This document shows positions 17,825 to 26,519 of a DNA stretch of 64,000 bases, piece after piece. Position numbers and translations under genes: made by a program. How positions within the stretch are numbered: the first letter of the stretch is position 1; each line of letters opens with the position of its first letter. Source of the stretch: Alphaproteobacteria bacterium (lineage in GTDB: Bacteria; Pseudomonadota; Alphaproteobacteria; UBA8366; GCA-2717185); the NCBI GenBank assembly GCA_040905865.1, contig JBBDQU010000058.1, positions 1 to 64,000 on the forward strand, in the 5' to 3' direction. The notes under the pieces were generated by a model that had not been told where the DNA came from, searched no databases, and saw only the letters and a program-made list of their open reading frames with translations.

Positions 17825-18313
17825 CTACTGTACCCGATCCCGGGGGATTACGGTTATCGATCCGTCGGTTTCCAGCACGACCGATTGGACTTCGGAGACA
17901 TCATTCTTGCCGCTTTGCCGCAAGGCCGCGCCGATCTCTTCGCGCGTCACGCGTTGCTGCCGCAGGGCCGCATCGAGGTAGCGGCTTTCGTGGACCAGAA
18001 GCGTCGGCTCGGACTTGACCAGATTCTGGAACCGGTTGGACCGGACCGACAGCCAGGAGATTGCAAATTGCAGAAATACCAGCAGCGCAAGCCCCAGTAG
18101 ACCCTCGAGCAACGGCACATTTGCGTTCAGAATCAGAGTGGCGAGCGTCGATCCAAGCGCGACCGTCACCACAAAATCGAAAGCGTTCATTTTGCTGAGC
18201 GTGCGCTTGCCCGATATGCGCAGCATGAGTATGAGAATCGGGTAGGCGGCAATCCCGACGATGACTATGCGTAGCAACCCGGGCCAGCTGTTGAAGAAAA
18301 TGGGTTCGGACAT
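17825..18313 (-). CDS. DUF421 (YetF-like) membrane protein
   Basis: 162 aa. Three hydrophobic helices at the N-terminus (IVIVGIAAYPILILMLRISGKRT, then FDFVVTVALGSTLAT) precede a soluble domain containing LVHESRYLDAALRQQRVTREEI. This is the layout of DUF421/YetF proteins, inner-membrane proteins of unknown molecular function. The ATG at 18313 is preceded by AGGAAAGG. Confidence 0.87.
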   Translation of the reverse strand: MSEPIFFNSWPGLLRIVIVGIAAYPILILMLRISGKRTLSKMNAFDFVVTVALGSTLATLILNANVPLLEGLLGLALLVFLQFAISWLSVRSNRFQNLVKSEPTLLVHESRYLDAALRQQRVTREEIGAALRQSGKNDVSEVQSVVLETDGSITVIPRDRVQ

Positions 18314-18606
18314 GGCCTTTCCTACTCGCGAATTCCCGTAAATCCAAAGCCCGGAATATCGTAGGCCATGCGATGGTTGCCCGTAAATGGATCAACCGCG
18401 ACGGCCATGTCAAATCGGCATCGGAGAATGCAAGCCGTATCGACCGCCATGTATGGACGGCCCGTTGAAAGCAGGTATTTTTTGCTCCGAGGCCTTTCCG
18501 GGATATCGCCAACGCGACAAACTGACAAGGCTCGCGCGGCCTCCGTGCCGCGGGCATTACCGATTGTGCTGTTGTCCGTTTGCCGGGCGCCGGCTGGTAC
18601 CTGTCA
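18314..18606. other. Intergenic region, no supported gene
   Basis: 293 bases between the antiporter gene and the DUF421 gene. A 68-codon minus-strand open frame (18322-18528) is present, but its third-position bases are mixed rather than GC-biased as in neighbours, and it resembles no family. No terminator or promoter was clear. Confidence 0.4.
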
Positions 18607-20325
18607 TCAATCGCTTTTTTCCTCCGTTCCAATTTCGGGAATGGCGGTGCGCTCCATTTGCTCGCCGCCCGTGAGCAGATCCACGGCGCGGTCGGCCGCG
18701 TCCTGAAACGGTTCCAGAACGATATCGGCGCCGGAAACCAGCAGGTCTTCCGTATCGGGTTTGCTGTGGGAGGTCACCGCGATCCGTCCCTGGAACCCGG
18801 CGGTGCGGGTGATCTGAAGCAGCGTCATCCGGGTGTCCTCGTGAGTCAGGCCGGTGGGATGGACGGGGACTGTGGCGACCACCCATGCGGCGCCCTTCAG
18901 GGGCAGGGCGGCCATGAACTCCGGATCCGTCGCATCGCCGTATTCCGTATCGAGCCCGAGGTTGCGCCAGCGCCGGACGGCGAGTGGATTGAAGTCGATA
19001 CCGAGAACGCGCAGCCCCTTGTTCTTGAGGCGCAGGCCGATGGCCGTGCCGAAACGTCCGAGGCCGAATATCAGCACATCGTATTGATTGCCGCCGTGAT
19101 GGACGGCATCGCCCGGTTCGCGGGGCGTCCCCGTCCGCTCGAAGATGCCGAGCAGCGGCTCGAACAGCCTGTAGAGTTGATGGGAATAGGTGATCATGTA
19201 GGTGGAGGCCGCGATCGTCACGAGCCCCACCATGGTGACAAGCCCGAGCGCGTCCTCGCTGACGTGTCCGAGCGTCAGCCCCATGGCGATGAAGATAAGC
19301 GAGAACTCGCTGATCTGCGCGACGGTCAGGCCCGCCAGAAAACCGGTGCGCTTGCGGTAGCCCATCAACCCCATGATGACGAGGACGATGAGCGGGTTGC
19401 CGATCAGGACGAACAGCGAGAACACGATGGCACCGGAAACATGGGCGCCGAGCAGAGACAGGTCCAGGGCGGAGCCGAGGCCGATAAAGAAGAACAGCAG
19501 CAGGAAATCGCGCAGCGGCGCCAGCCGCGCGGCGATGGTCTCCCGGTATGGAGTGGACGCCAGCGACACGCCGGCCAGCAGGCCGCCTACTTCCTTGCCG
19601 AGTCCGACAAAGTCGCCGATGGCGGCGAAGATTGCCGCCTGCGCGATGGCGAAGATAACCAGCAGTTCCGGCGCCCGGGCCAGCCGTTCCGTGAGCGGGT
19701 TGGCGACGTACCGGACGAACAGCGCAACCAGTCCGACCAGCACGAGGCCTGCGCCCAGGACCGCGAAAATGTTGTCGGGGCCGTGCCCTTTTCCTGTACC
19801 GATGCCGATAGTGGATAGCACGATCATGGCGAGGACGACCACAAGGTCCTGCACGATCAGGAAACCCAGGGCAATCTGGCCATGCAGCGAGTCGATCTCG
19901 CGCTTGTCCGAAAGCAGTTTCACGATGATGATCGTGCTGGAGAAGGTCAGCGCCACCGCGACATAGAGACTGGTCAGCGCGTCCAGGCCGAGCGCCAGAC
20001 CGATAACATAGCCAAAAATAGAGGTGAAGGCGACCTGCCCGAGACCCGTCATGAGGGAGACCGCGCCCAGCGATCGGATGAGCTTGATGTCGAGCTTGAT
20101 GCCGACCAGAAACAGCAGCACGGCGATGCCGAGTTCCGACAACAGGTCGATCTGCGCATCGGATCGCACCACGTCGAACGCCGAGGGTCCCGCGATCAGG
20201 CCGACGGCGATGAAGCTGACGATCAGCGGCTGGCGCAGGATGATGCCGACAAAGCCGATAGTGGCCGCCATGACCAGCAGGGCGGCAACCTCTCCGAATG
20301 CGGACTGCGCGATGAGCTCTATCAA
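18607..20325 (-). CDS. KefB-like cation:proton antiporter with TrkA-N (RCK) domain
   Basis: 572 aa. About twelve hydrophobic segments form a CPA2 antiporter (SELGIAVLLFLVGIKLD, SSTIIIVKLLSDKREIDSLHGQ). A Rossmann RCK/TrkA-N domain follows at about 420 (VLIFGLGRFGTAIGLRLKNKGLRVLGIDFNP). The family extrudes K+ or Na+ in exchange for protons, gated by NAD(H) or ligand. The start is probably TTG at 20325 with GAGG upstream. Confidence 0.9.
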   Translation of the reverse strand: MIELIAQSAFGEVAALLVMAATIGFVGIILRQPLIVSFIAVGLIAGPSAFDVVRSDAQIDLLSELGIAVLLFLVGIKLDIKLIRSLGAVSLMTGLGQVAFTSIFGYVIGLALGLDALTSLYVAVALTFSSTIIIVKLLSDKREIDSLHGQIALGFLIVQDLVVVLAMIVLSTIGIGTGKGHGPDNIFAVLGAGLVLVGLVALFVRYVANPLTERLARAPELLVIFAIAQAAIFAAIGDFVGLGKEVGGLLAGVSLASTPYRETIAARLAPLRDFLLLFFFIGLGSALDLSLLGAHVSGAIVFSLFVLIGNPLIVLVIMGLMGYRKRTGFLAGLTVAQISEFSLIFIAMGLTLGHVSEDALGLVTMVGLVTIAASTYMITYSHQLYRLFEPLLGIFERTGTPREPGDAVHHGGNQYDVLIFGLGRFGTAIGLRLKNKGLRVLGIDFNPLAVRRWRNLGLDTEYGDATDPEFMAALPLKGAAWVVATVPVHPTGLTHEDTRMTLLQITRTAGFQGRIAVTSHSKPDTEDLLVSGADIVLEPFQDAADRAVDLLTGGEQMERTAIPEIGTEEKSD

Positions 20326-20353
20326 TCGACCGTGCCTCTGATCTATCTTGTTG

Positions 20354-20368
20354 AAGACATAGTGTCTT
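20354..20368. promoter_or_regulatory. Short palindrome upstream of the antiporter gene
   Basis: AAGACA (20354-20359) and TGTCTT (20363-20368) form a 6-bp inverted repeat with a 3-base centre, about 30 bases upstream of the antiporter start. It could be an operator in the leader, but is short enough to occur by chance. Confidence 0.3.
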
Positions 20369-20518
20369 TACAGGTTTACAGGGAACCTTTGACGGTTTCG
20401 TTCAAACCTGATGTGCTATAACAGAGTTGCAGGCCATTTGGCATTTTTTTGTGCGGGTTCTCGTTCAACAGGACGTTCAGCGGCCATGTGAAGCAACGCG
20501 GAGCCGCGGCAGGTGGAC

Positions 20519-21271
20519 TTATTCCGGCGGCGGCTCCCGCCGCACCATGGCGTTACCGCCCGGCACCTGTTCCGTTGCCATCAGCTCCATCAGGGTGACG
20601 TCGACCCGGGCGGGGGCGTCCAGCACGTAGACGATTGCGTCCGTCACGTCCGCCGGCGTCAGCACGTCGTAGGAATACATCGTCCGATCGATCTCGTCCT
20701 GAGCGAGGTCGCGGGCGAGCGCGTGAAACTCGGTCCGGGTCCCGCCGGGACAGATCTCGCTGACGCGGATGCCCGTGCCCTGGACTTCCAGCCGCAGGTC
20801 CTGGCTCAGCATGTGGATGGCTGCCTTGGATGCGCCGTAAACCGATCCGGGCGTGGCGTGAAGCCCCGTGATCGACCCGATATTCACGACATGTCCGCGC
20901 CGGCGGCGCACCATGCCCGGCAGGACGGCGCGCAGCACCCGGGTCGCGCCGAGGACGTTCGTTTCCAGGACATCGTCGATCTGGCCGGGCGACAGTTCGT
21001 GCAGACCCACTCTTTTCTGCCCCACGCCGGCGGCGTTAACGAGAATATCGATTTCGAGCGCGCCGAACGCGGCCGCCACGGCGCCGCCGTCGCGAACATC
21101 CACCGCATGGATAACGCAGTTTCCCGGCGCGGACAGCGCTTCCAGCCGGTCGCGGCGGCGCGCCACGGCATGCACCGTGAGGCCCCGGCCGAGCAGGCGC
21201 TGCGCCACGGCGAGGCCGATGCCGCTGGAGGCGCCGGTGACGAGGGCGGAGGTGTAGTCGGTCAGGGGCAT
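20519..21271 (-). CDS. Short-chain dehydrogenase/reductase (SDR)
   Basis: 250 aa. TGASSGIGLAVAQRL binds the dinucleotide, followed by NAAGVG, Ser in NIGSITG and the YGASK catalytic motif, so the active site is complete. The overall pattern resembles serine 3-dehydrogenase/YdfG-type SDRs. It starts at ATG 21271 with GGAG seven bases upstream. It is divergent from pgi. Confidence 0.88.
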   Translation of the reverse strand: MPLTDYTSALVTGASSGIGLAVAQRLLGRGLTVHAVARRRDRLEALSAPGNCVIHAVDVRDGGAVAAAFGALEIDILVNAAGVGQKRVGLHELSPGQIDDVLETNVLGATRVLRAVLPGMVRRRRGHVVNIGSITGLHATPGSVYGASKAAIHMLSQDLRLEVQGTGIRVSEICPGGTRTEFHALARDLAQDEIDRTMYSYDVLTPADVTDAIVYVLDAPARVDVTLMELMATEQVPGGNAMVRREPPPE

Positions 21272-21424
21272 GGGAGTCTCCGATGGATGGTCGGGTTGCG
21301 GCCGCCATGGTAGCGGCATCCGCCGCGCCGCGACAGGGGCCGGCACAGGCGGGGCGTTGGTTGCAGACGCCGAAGCCTCGCTGCCGCGTTGCACATTCAC
21401 GAGTCATGGGCGACAATGCGTCCC

Positions 21425-22720
21425 ATGATCTACAGCCAGACCATCGACAACTGCCTTGCCGACGCCATCGGGCCGGCCGGCCTCGCCGATTCCGAACTGG
21501 CCGCCATGCTGGCGCGGACGGATGGGGCGCTGGCGCAATTGCGCGACTGGAAGCGCGATGGCGGGCTGCCGCTGCTCGACCTGCCCGCCGCGCGTGACGA
21601 CCTCGCGGCGCTGGCGCCGGTGGCGGCGCGCTATCGCGAAAATTTCAGCGACGTGGTCATCCTCGGCACCGGCGGGTCCAGCCTCGGCGGGCGCAGCCTC
21701 TATGCGCTGGCCGACCGGGGTTTCGGACCGCCCGCCGGGTCGCCGCGCCTGCATTTCATGGACAATGTGGACCCGGACAGCTTTGCCGCAATGTTCGCGG
21801 CGCTGGACCCGGCGCGCACCGGCATCCTGTCCATCTCCAAATCCGGCGGCACCGCCGAGACCCTGTCCCAGACGATGCTCTGCATGGCCTGGCTGCGCCG
21901 GGCCGGGCGGCGGTTTGCGGACCATGTCACCATTATTTCCGAGGATGCGGACAATGCGCTACGCCGCCTCGCCGCGAAGCACGGGCTGCCGGCGCTGACC
22001 CATGACCCGGGGGTTGGCGGGCGTTACGCGGTGCTGTCGCTGGTCGGCATGCTGCCGGCGCTGATCATCGGGCAGGATGCGGCCGCGATCCGCGAAGGCG
22101 CGGCGGCCGTGCTGGACGCGACCCTGGCCGCCGCGCGGCCCTGCGACAGCGCGCCTGCGGTCGGGGCCGCGGTATCGGTCGCGCTGGCGGTGGAGCGCAA
22201 TGTCGCGGCGACGGTGCTGATGCCCTATTGCGACCGGCTGGTCTGTTTCGCGTCCTGGTTCCGCCAGCTCTGGGCGGAGAGCCTGGGCAAGGAGGGCAGG
22301 GGCACGGTGCCGATCGACGCCGCCGGCACGGTGGACCAGCACAGCCAGTTGCAGCTCTATCTCGGCGGGCCCAACGACAAGATGTTCACCATCATCCGCG
22401 GGCCGGGCGGCGGCGACGCGCTGGACGGCGCATTGGCGGATGACCCGTCGCTGGATTACCTGGCCGGGCGCAGCCTGGGCGACCTGCTGAACGCCTGCGA
22501 ACAGGGCACGGCGGACAGCCTCGCCGCCAAAGGGCGGCCGGTGCGGTTGATGGAGGTCGAGGCCGTCGATGAGCGGACGCTTGGCGCGCTGATGATGCAT
22601 TTCATGCTGGAGACGATCATCGCGGCCCATCTGCTGGGGGTGAACCCGTTCGACCAGCCGGAGGTGGAGGACGGCAAGCAGCGGGCGCGAGCCTACCTGG
22701 AGGCCATGGCACCGTCGTGA
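21425..22720 (+). CDS. pgi: Glucose-6-phosphate isomerase
   Basis: About 431 aa, the short form common in alphaproteobacteria. The sugar-phosphate-binding SIS folds carry VVILGTGGSSLGGRSL and ILSISKSGGTAETLSQ. FRQLWAESLGKEGRGTVP and QHSQLQLYLGGPNDK hold the catalytic Glu and His regions. It interconverts glucose-6-phosphate and fructose-6-phosphate. ATG 21416, three codons upstream, is an alternative start. Confidence 0.92.
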   Translation: MIYSQTIDNCLADAIGPAGLADSELAAMLARTDGALAQLRDWKRDGGLPLLDLPAARDDLAALAPVAARYRENFSDVVILGTGGSSLGGRSLYALADRGFGPPAGSPRLHFMDNVDPDSFAAMFAALDPARTGILSISKSGGTAETLSQTMLCMAWLRRAGRRFADHVTIISEDADNALRRLAAKHGLPALTHDPGVGGRYAVLSLVGMLPALIIGQDAAAIREGAAAVLDATLAAARPCDSAPAVGAAVSVALAVERNVAATVLMPYCDRLVCFASWFRQLWAESLGKEGRGTVPIDAAGTVDQHSQLQLYLGGPNDKMFTIIRGPGGGDALDGALADDPSLDYLAGRSLGDLLNACEQGTADSLAAKGRPVRLMEVEAVDERTLGALMMHFMLETIIAAHLLGVNPFDQPEVEDGKQRARAYLEAMAPS

Positions 22721-22721
22721 G

Positions 22722-22748
22722 GATCCGCCGCCGGCCGATTTGCGGATC
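22722..22748 (+). terminator. Possible hairpin after pgi
   Basis: GATCCGC (22722-22728) and GCGGATC (22742-22748) form a 7-bp stem immediately after the pgi stop. No T run follows, so it may only stabilise the transcript end. Confidence 0.3.
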
Positions 22749-22845
22749 AGCAGCCCGTCAGGGCGCCGTCCACACCATCACAGTAACTCCTTAATTCGAA
22801 CATCGCCCTGGGACCGCAGGCTCGCAATTTTGAGCGGGTTTTCGG

Positions 22846-22874
22846 TTGACTCTGGTTACCTTTAATTGTATCTC
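22846..22874 (+). promoter_or_regulatory. Predicted promoter of the antitoxin gene
   Basis: TTGACT (22846-22851) and TATCTC (22869-22874) are separated by 17 bases, a sigma70-like layout. The -10 box lies inside the palindrome at 22868-22885, so a repressor bound there would block RNA polymerase. Confidence 0.5.
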
Positions 22875-22885
22875 ATTTGAGATAC
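22868..22885. promoter_or_regulatory. Perfect palindromic operator of the RelB-type antitoxin
   Basis: GTATCTCA-TT-TGAGATAC is an inverted repeat with perfect 8-bp arms and a 2-base centre, about 30 bases upstream of the antitoxin ATG and overlapping the predicted -10 box. Ribbon-helix-helix antitoxins of the RelB/DinJ family autorepress by binding such palindromes. Confidence 0.65.
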
Positions 22886-22915
22886 ATAATGGAATATCGA
22901 GTCAGGAGTCCGGAA

Positions 22916-23221
22916 ATGGCCGCCCGCACGTCGATGCTGCATGTTCGTGTTGACGAGGACCTCAAGTCGCAGGCCTCGGAAAAGCTTGCCTCTGTTGGGC
23001 TTACGGTGTCCGATGCCGTGCGTATCCTGCTGACACGCGTTGCGAAGGAAGGCGGACTGCCGGCCGGCCTTACGGCCGATCCCGAGGCTTACGATGTCTG
23101 GTTTCGCGCAAAGGTGCATGAAGCGCTCGCCGATACCGGCCCTGCCGTGCCGCACCGACAGGTGATGGACGATGTCCAGGCGCGGATCGACAGGAAGCGC
23201 CGTGGCCGCGCTAAACGTTGA
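22916..23221 (+). CDS. RelB/DinJ-family antitoxin
   Basis: 101 aa. The N-terminal 50 residues ([18 protein letters not shown], then [19 protein letters not shown]) form a ribbon-helix-helix DNA-binding domain typical of RelB/DinJ antitoxins. The basic C-terminal tail would bind a toxin. ATG 22916 has AGGAG upstream. The expected RelE/ParE toxin gene overlaps its 3' end but survives only as a short remnant (23202-23282), so this is now an orphan antitoxin, perhaps still a repressor of its own promoter or an anti-addiction factor. Confidence 0.85.
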   Translation: MAARTSMLHVRVDEDLKSQASEKLASVGLTVSDAVRILLTRVAKEGGLPAGLTADPEAYDVWFRAKVHEALADTGPAVPHRQVMDDVQARIDRKRRGRAKR

Positions 23222-23282
23222 ATGGCGAGAAGCCGCACGTCAACGCCGGAAATGTTATCCTGCGCAACAATGGCCGCGTTAG
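23202..23282 (+). pseudogene. Gutted ParE/RelE-family toxin remnant
   Basis: A GTG at 23202, preceded by AGGA and overlapping the antitoxin end, opens a frame reading [14 protein letters not shown]... and closing with ...AQQWPR and TAG at 23280-23282, only 26 codons. The beginning resembles the N-terminus of ParE/RelE toxins (LxVEWxxAAR) and the final AQQWP resembles their C-terminus (recalled family pattern). The roughly 70 residues expected between are absent, so an internal deletion has destroyed the toxin. The VILR coded just before in another frame may be a further trace. Confidence 0.6.
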
Positions 23283-23343
23283 GGACTGCCGCCCGCCCTT
23301 CTGCCGCATTGCACCGCGGCGAATCGTCGGCAATGATGCCGCC

Positions 23344-25152
23344 ATGACCATCCGCCGCCTGCCCGAATCCCTCATCAACCGCATCGCCGCGGGCGAGGTC
23401 GTGGAGCGGCCGGCCTCCGCGGTGAAGGAACTGGTGGAGAACAGCATCGATGCCGGCGCGCGGCGCATCGATGTGGCCATCCGCGACGGCGGCAAGTCGC
23501 TGATTTCGGTCAGCGATGACGGTTCCGGCATGACCCCCGACGAATTGCAACTCGCCATCGAGCGGCACGCGACCTCGAAGCTGGCCGATGACGACCTGTT
23601 CGACATCCACACCATGGGGTTCCGGGGCGAGGCGCTGCCCTCGCTCGGCGCGGTCAGCCGGCTGTCCATCGTCAGCCGGCCCGAAGGCGCGGAATCCGCC
23701 TGGTCTATCGCGGTGGAGGGGGGCGCGGTATCCGCCCCGCAGCCCGCCGCCCATCCGCGCGGGACCCGGATCGATGTGCGCGACCTGTTCTATGCGACGC
23801 CGGCCCGGCTGAAATTCCTCAAGGGGGACCGGGCGGAAACGGCGCAGATCCTGGATACGGTGAAACGGCTGGCGATGGCGCGGCCGGATATCGCCTTCAC
23901 GGTGCGCGACGATGCGCGCGAACGGTTCCGCTGCGACGCCGCGAACGGCGACCTGCTGGACACGCGGCTGGCGCGGCTGGGGGCGGTGATGGGCCGGGAA
24001 TTCGCCGACAACGCGCTGCGGATCGACGCGGAGCGCGAGGGCATCCGCCTGACCGGCTATGCGGGCCTGCCGACGCTGAACCGCTCCAACGCGATGCAGC
24101 AGTTCCTGTTCGTGAACGGCCGTCCGGTGCGGGACAAGCTGCTGCATGGCGCGGTGCGCGGCGCCTATATGGATTTCCTCGCCAATAACCGGCACCCGAT
24201 GGTGGCGCTGTTCGTCGCGATCGAGCCGCGCTCGGTGGATGTGAATGTCCACCCGGCCAAGGCGGAGGTCCGGTTCCGCGACGCGGGGCTGGTGCGCGGG
24301 CTGATCGTCGGCGCGCTGAAGCATGCGCTGGCGGAAGCGGGGCATCGCGCCTCGACCACCGTCGCCGATGCGGCGCTGGGCGTGGTCCGGCCGGGAACGG
24401 GATCGCTGCCCTATGGCGGGGGCGGCGGCAGCTACGCCTACCGCCCGTCCACGCCGCCGCAGGGACTGGCCGCCAGCGCCGCGGCGTTCCAGTCGCCCTT
24501 CGGCGGCAATACGCTGGCGCAGCCTTCCGTGACGCCGCAAGCCGGCGGGGAAGACGCGGCGGCGCAGGGGGCGTATCCGCTGGGCGCGGCGCGGGCGCAG
24601 TTGCACGAAACCTATGTCGTCGCGCAGACCGCCGACGGTATCGTTATCGTCGACCAGCATGCGGCGCATGAACGGCTGGTCTATGAGCGGATGAAAAAGG
24701 CGCTGGGCGAATCCGGGGTGGCGCGGCAGTCGCTGCTGATCCCCGAAGTCGTCGAACTGGATGAATCCGCCGCGGCGCGGCTGGTGCAGCGGGCCGGGGA
24801 ATTGCAGGAACTGGGGCTGGTCGTCGAGGCCTTCGGCGAAGGGGCGGTACTGGTGCGCGAAGTGCCGGCGATGCTGGGACAGGTCGATTCGCGGGCGCTG
24901 GTGCGGGACCTGGCGGACGAACTGTCGGAATTCGGCGACGCCTTCAGCCTGAAGGAAAGGCTGGAGGATGTCTGCGGCACGATGGCCTGCCACGGATCGG
25001 TGCGCGCGGGGCGGCGGCTCAACGGCGATGAAATGAACGCGCTGCTGCGGGAAATGGAGGTCACGCCCCATTCCGGCCAGTGCAACCACGGCCGCCCGAC
25101 ATTCGTCGAACTCAAGCTCGCGGACATCGAAAGGCTGTTCGGCCGGCGCTAA
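23344..25152 (+). CDS. mutL: DNA mismatch repair protein MutL
   Basis: 602 aa. The GHKL ATPase domain begins [21 protein letters not shown] and has DDGSGM and GFRGEALPS. The C-terminal domain contains [12 protein letters not shown], matching the metal-dependent endonuclease motif DQHA(x)2E(x)4E, plus ACHGSVRAG and CNHGRPT. It is therefore the nicking type of MutL found in organisms without MutH. A low-complexity Gly/Ala/Pro linker separates the domains. Confidence 0.95.
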   Translation: MTIRRLPESLINRIAAGEVVERPASAVKELVENSIDAGARRIDVAIRDGGKSLISVSDDGSGMTPDELQLAIERHATSKLADDDLFDIHTMGFRGEALPSLGAVSRLSIVSRPEGAESAWSIAVEGGAVSAPQPAAHPRGTRIDVRDLFYATPARLKFLKGDRAETAQILDTVKRLAMARPDIAFTVRDDARERFRCDAANGDLLDTRLARLGAVMGREFADNALRIDAEREGIRLTGYAGLPTLNRSNAMQQFLFVNGRPVRDKLLHGAVRGAYMDFLANNRHPMVALFVAIEPRSVDVNVHPAKAEVRFRDAGLVRGLIVGALKHALAEAGHRASTTVADAALGVVRPGTGSLPYGGGGGSYAYRPSTPPQGLAASAAAFQSPFGGNTLAQPSVTPQAGGEDAAAQGAYPLGAARAQLHETYVVAQTADGIVIVDQHAAHERLVYERMKKALGESGVARQSLLIPEVVELDESAAARLVQRAGELQELGLVVEAFGEGAVLVREVPAMLGQVDSRALVRDLADELSEFGDAFSLKERLEDVCGTMACHGSVRAGRRLNGDEMNALLREMEVTPHSGQCNHGRPTFVELKLADIERLFGRR

Positions 25153-25208
25153 TCCATCGGAATAATCGGAATATCAGTCAGTGCTTTGACCGGCCGTACC
25201 TGCTAACA

Positions 25209-25269
25209 AGAGCACATCAGGATTGATTAGAACCGCATCAGGTTCTAATCAATCCTGTGAAGGTGCTCT
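25209..25269. repeat. Long hairpin 1 of a tandem pair
   Basis: A perfect 16-bp inverted repeat (25219-25234 with 25241-25256, loop GCATCA) is extended outward by AGAGCAC (25209-25215) pairing with GTGCTCT (25263-25269) across a small internal bulge. It is much longer than a normal terminator and has no T tract at its base, so it looks like a REP-like or mobile palindromic unit between mutL and the MFS gene. Confidence 0.75.
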
Positions 25270-25282
25270 GTTTTCAATAATA

Positions 25283-25344
25283 AGATCAGATTCACGTGTT
25301 TTTTGGATCGCCGAAGGCGATTCCAACAAAACACGATCTGATCT
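25283..25344. repeat. Long hairpin 2 of a tandem pair
   Basis: AGATCAGAT (25283-25291) pairs with ATCTGATCT (25336-25344); inside it CGTGTTTT pairs with AAAACACG and GGATCGCC with GGCGATTCC (one bulged T) around a GAA loop. The whole 62-base unit folds into one long imperfect hairpin, only 13 bases from hairpin 1. Sequences of the two hairpins differ, so they are not copies of each other. Confidence 0.75.
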
Positions 25345-25376
25345 AGCGCCGGTCCCAACAAGGAGTTTGCACCCGC

Positions 25377-26519
25377 ATGGTGCCGGTAATCCTCACCACC
25401 TGCGTCAACCTGATCGCGCTCGGCGTCGTCCTGCCGGTGCTGCCGTTCTACGTGACCGCCTTCGACGCGGGCCCGGAAATCGCGACGCTGATCTTTTCGG
25501 TTTTTTCGGCGGCCAGCCTGTTGACGGCGCCGGTCTGGGGCCGGTTGTCGGACAGGATCGGCCGCAAGCCGGTGATGCTGTTCAGCGTGGCCTGCACCTG
25601 CGTGTCCTATATCTGGCTGGCGCAGGCGGATTCGCTGTGGGAAATATTCGCCAGCCGCTGTTTCGCGGGGGCCACGGCCGGCTGGCTGACGGTCTCGCAG
25701 GCCTATATCGCCGATGTGACGACGGCGGATAACCGGGCCAGGGGGCTCGGCTTCCTGGGCGCGGCCTTCGGGGTCGGCTTCGTGATCGGTCCGGCGATCA
25801 CCTTCGGCGTTCTGGGCGGCGGCGACAGTCTGGCGCTGCCGGCAATGGTCGGCGCCGGCTTCACCGCAATCGGTTTCGTGCTGACAATAATCTTCATCCG
25901 GGAGCCGGAACGCCGCGAGGAAGCGAACCTGTCGCGGTTCAACCTGGCCGTGTTCCGGGAGGCTTCGCTGGCGCGGATGTTCCTGGTCTATTTTCTCGTC
26001 TATCTGACATTCACGGGACTGGAGGCGACGTTCGCACTTTGGACGCTGGACAAATTCGGTTTCGGCCCCCGGGAGGTCGCGGCCTATTTCGTGTTTATCG
26101 GCGTTGTCGTGGCGATCGTGCAGGGCGGCATGATCGGCCCGGTCGTCAAGCGGCTGGGCGAAGCGCGGGCCGTGTTCGTCGGCGTTGTCCTGCTGGGGCT
26201 TGGTATGGGGACGCTGCCCTTCGCGGTAACACCGTATCTGGTGCTGCTGCCCTTGCTGCTGGTCGTCGTCGGGTTCAGCATTATCGGTCCGGCGATCCAG
26301 AGCCTGATGATCCAGGTGGCGCCGCAGGACGTGAAGGGCGGCGTCATGGGGTTGGCCCAGTCGACGGCCAGCGCCGCGCGGATCGGCGGCCCCGCCTGGG
26401 CCGGGTTCGTCTTCGCCGCGATAGGGGCGGACTCGCCGTATTTCATCGCCGGCCTGGCGCTGCTGCCGGTCGCCGTGATGGTCGTGCCGCTAATCCGCAG
26501 GATTCCGGCGGCGCAATAG
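25377..26519 (+). CDS. MFS transporter, DHA1/TetA-like
   Basis: 380 aa with about twelve hydrophobic segments. Motif A is GRLSDRIGRKPVM and the third helix region has GWLTVSQAYIADVT. N-terminal NLIALGVVLPVLPFY is typical of DHA1 drug:H+ antiporters related to tetracycline exporters; the substrate cannot be predicted. ATG 25377 follows AAGGAG by eleven bases. Its 3' end overlaps the convergent rsmD by 30 bases. Confidence 0.87.
   Translation: MVPVILTTCVNLIALGVVLPVLPFYVTAFDAGPEIATLIFSVFSAASLLTAPVWGRLSDRIGRKPVMLFSVACTCVSYIWLAQADSLWEIFASRCFAGATAGWLTVSQAYIADVTTADNRARGLGFLGAAFGVGFVIGPAITFGVLGGGDSLALPAMVGAGFTAIGFVLTIIFIREPERREEANLSRFNLAVFREASLARMFLVYFLVYLTFTGLEATFALWTLDKFGFGPREVAAYFVFIGVVVAIVQGGMIGPVVKRLGEARAVFVGVVLLGLGMGTLPFAVTPYLVLLPLLLVVVGFSIIGPAIQSLMIQVAPQDVKGGVMGLAQSTASAARIGGPAWAGFVFAAIGADSPYFIAGLALLPVAVMVVPLIRRIPAAQ

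Noticed and set aside
18322-18528. 68-codon minus-strand frame between the antiporter and DUF421 genes
   Set aside because: No family match by eye, no GC bias at third codon positions, and no clear ribosome site.
23222-23346. 41-codon frame beginning right after the antitoxin stop and ending on the mutL ATG
   Set aside because: Composition is not protein-like and the overlapping toxin-remnant frame explains the sequence better.
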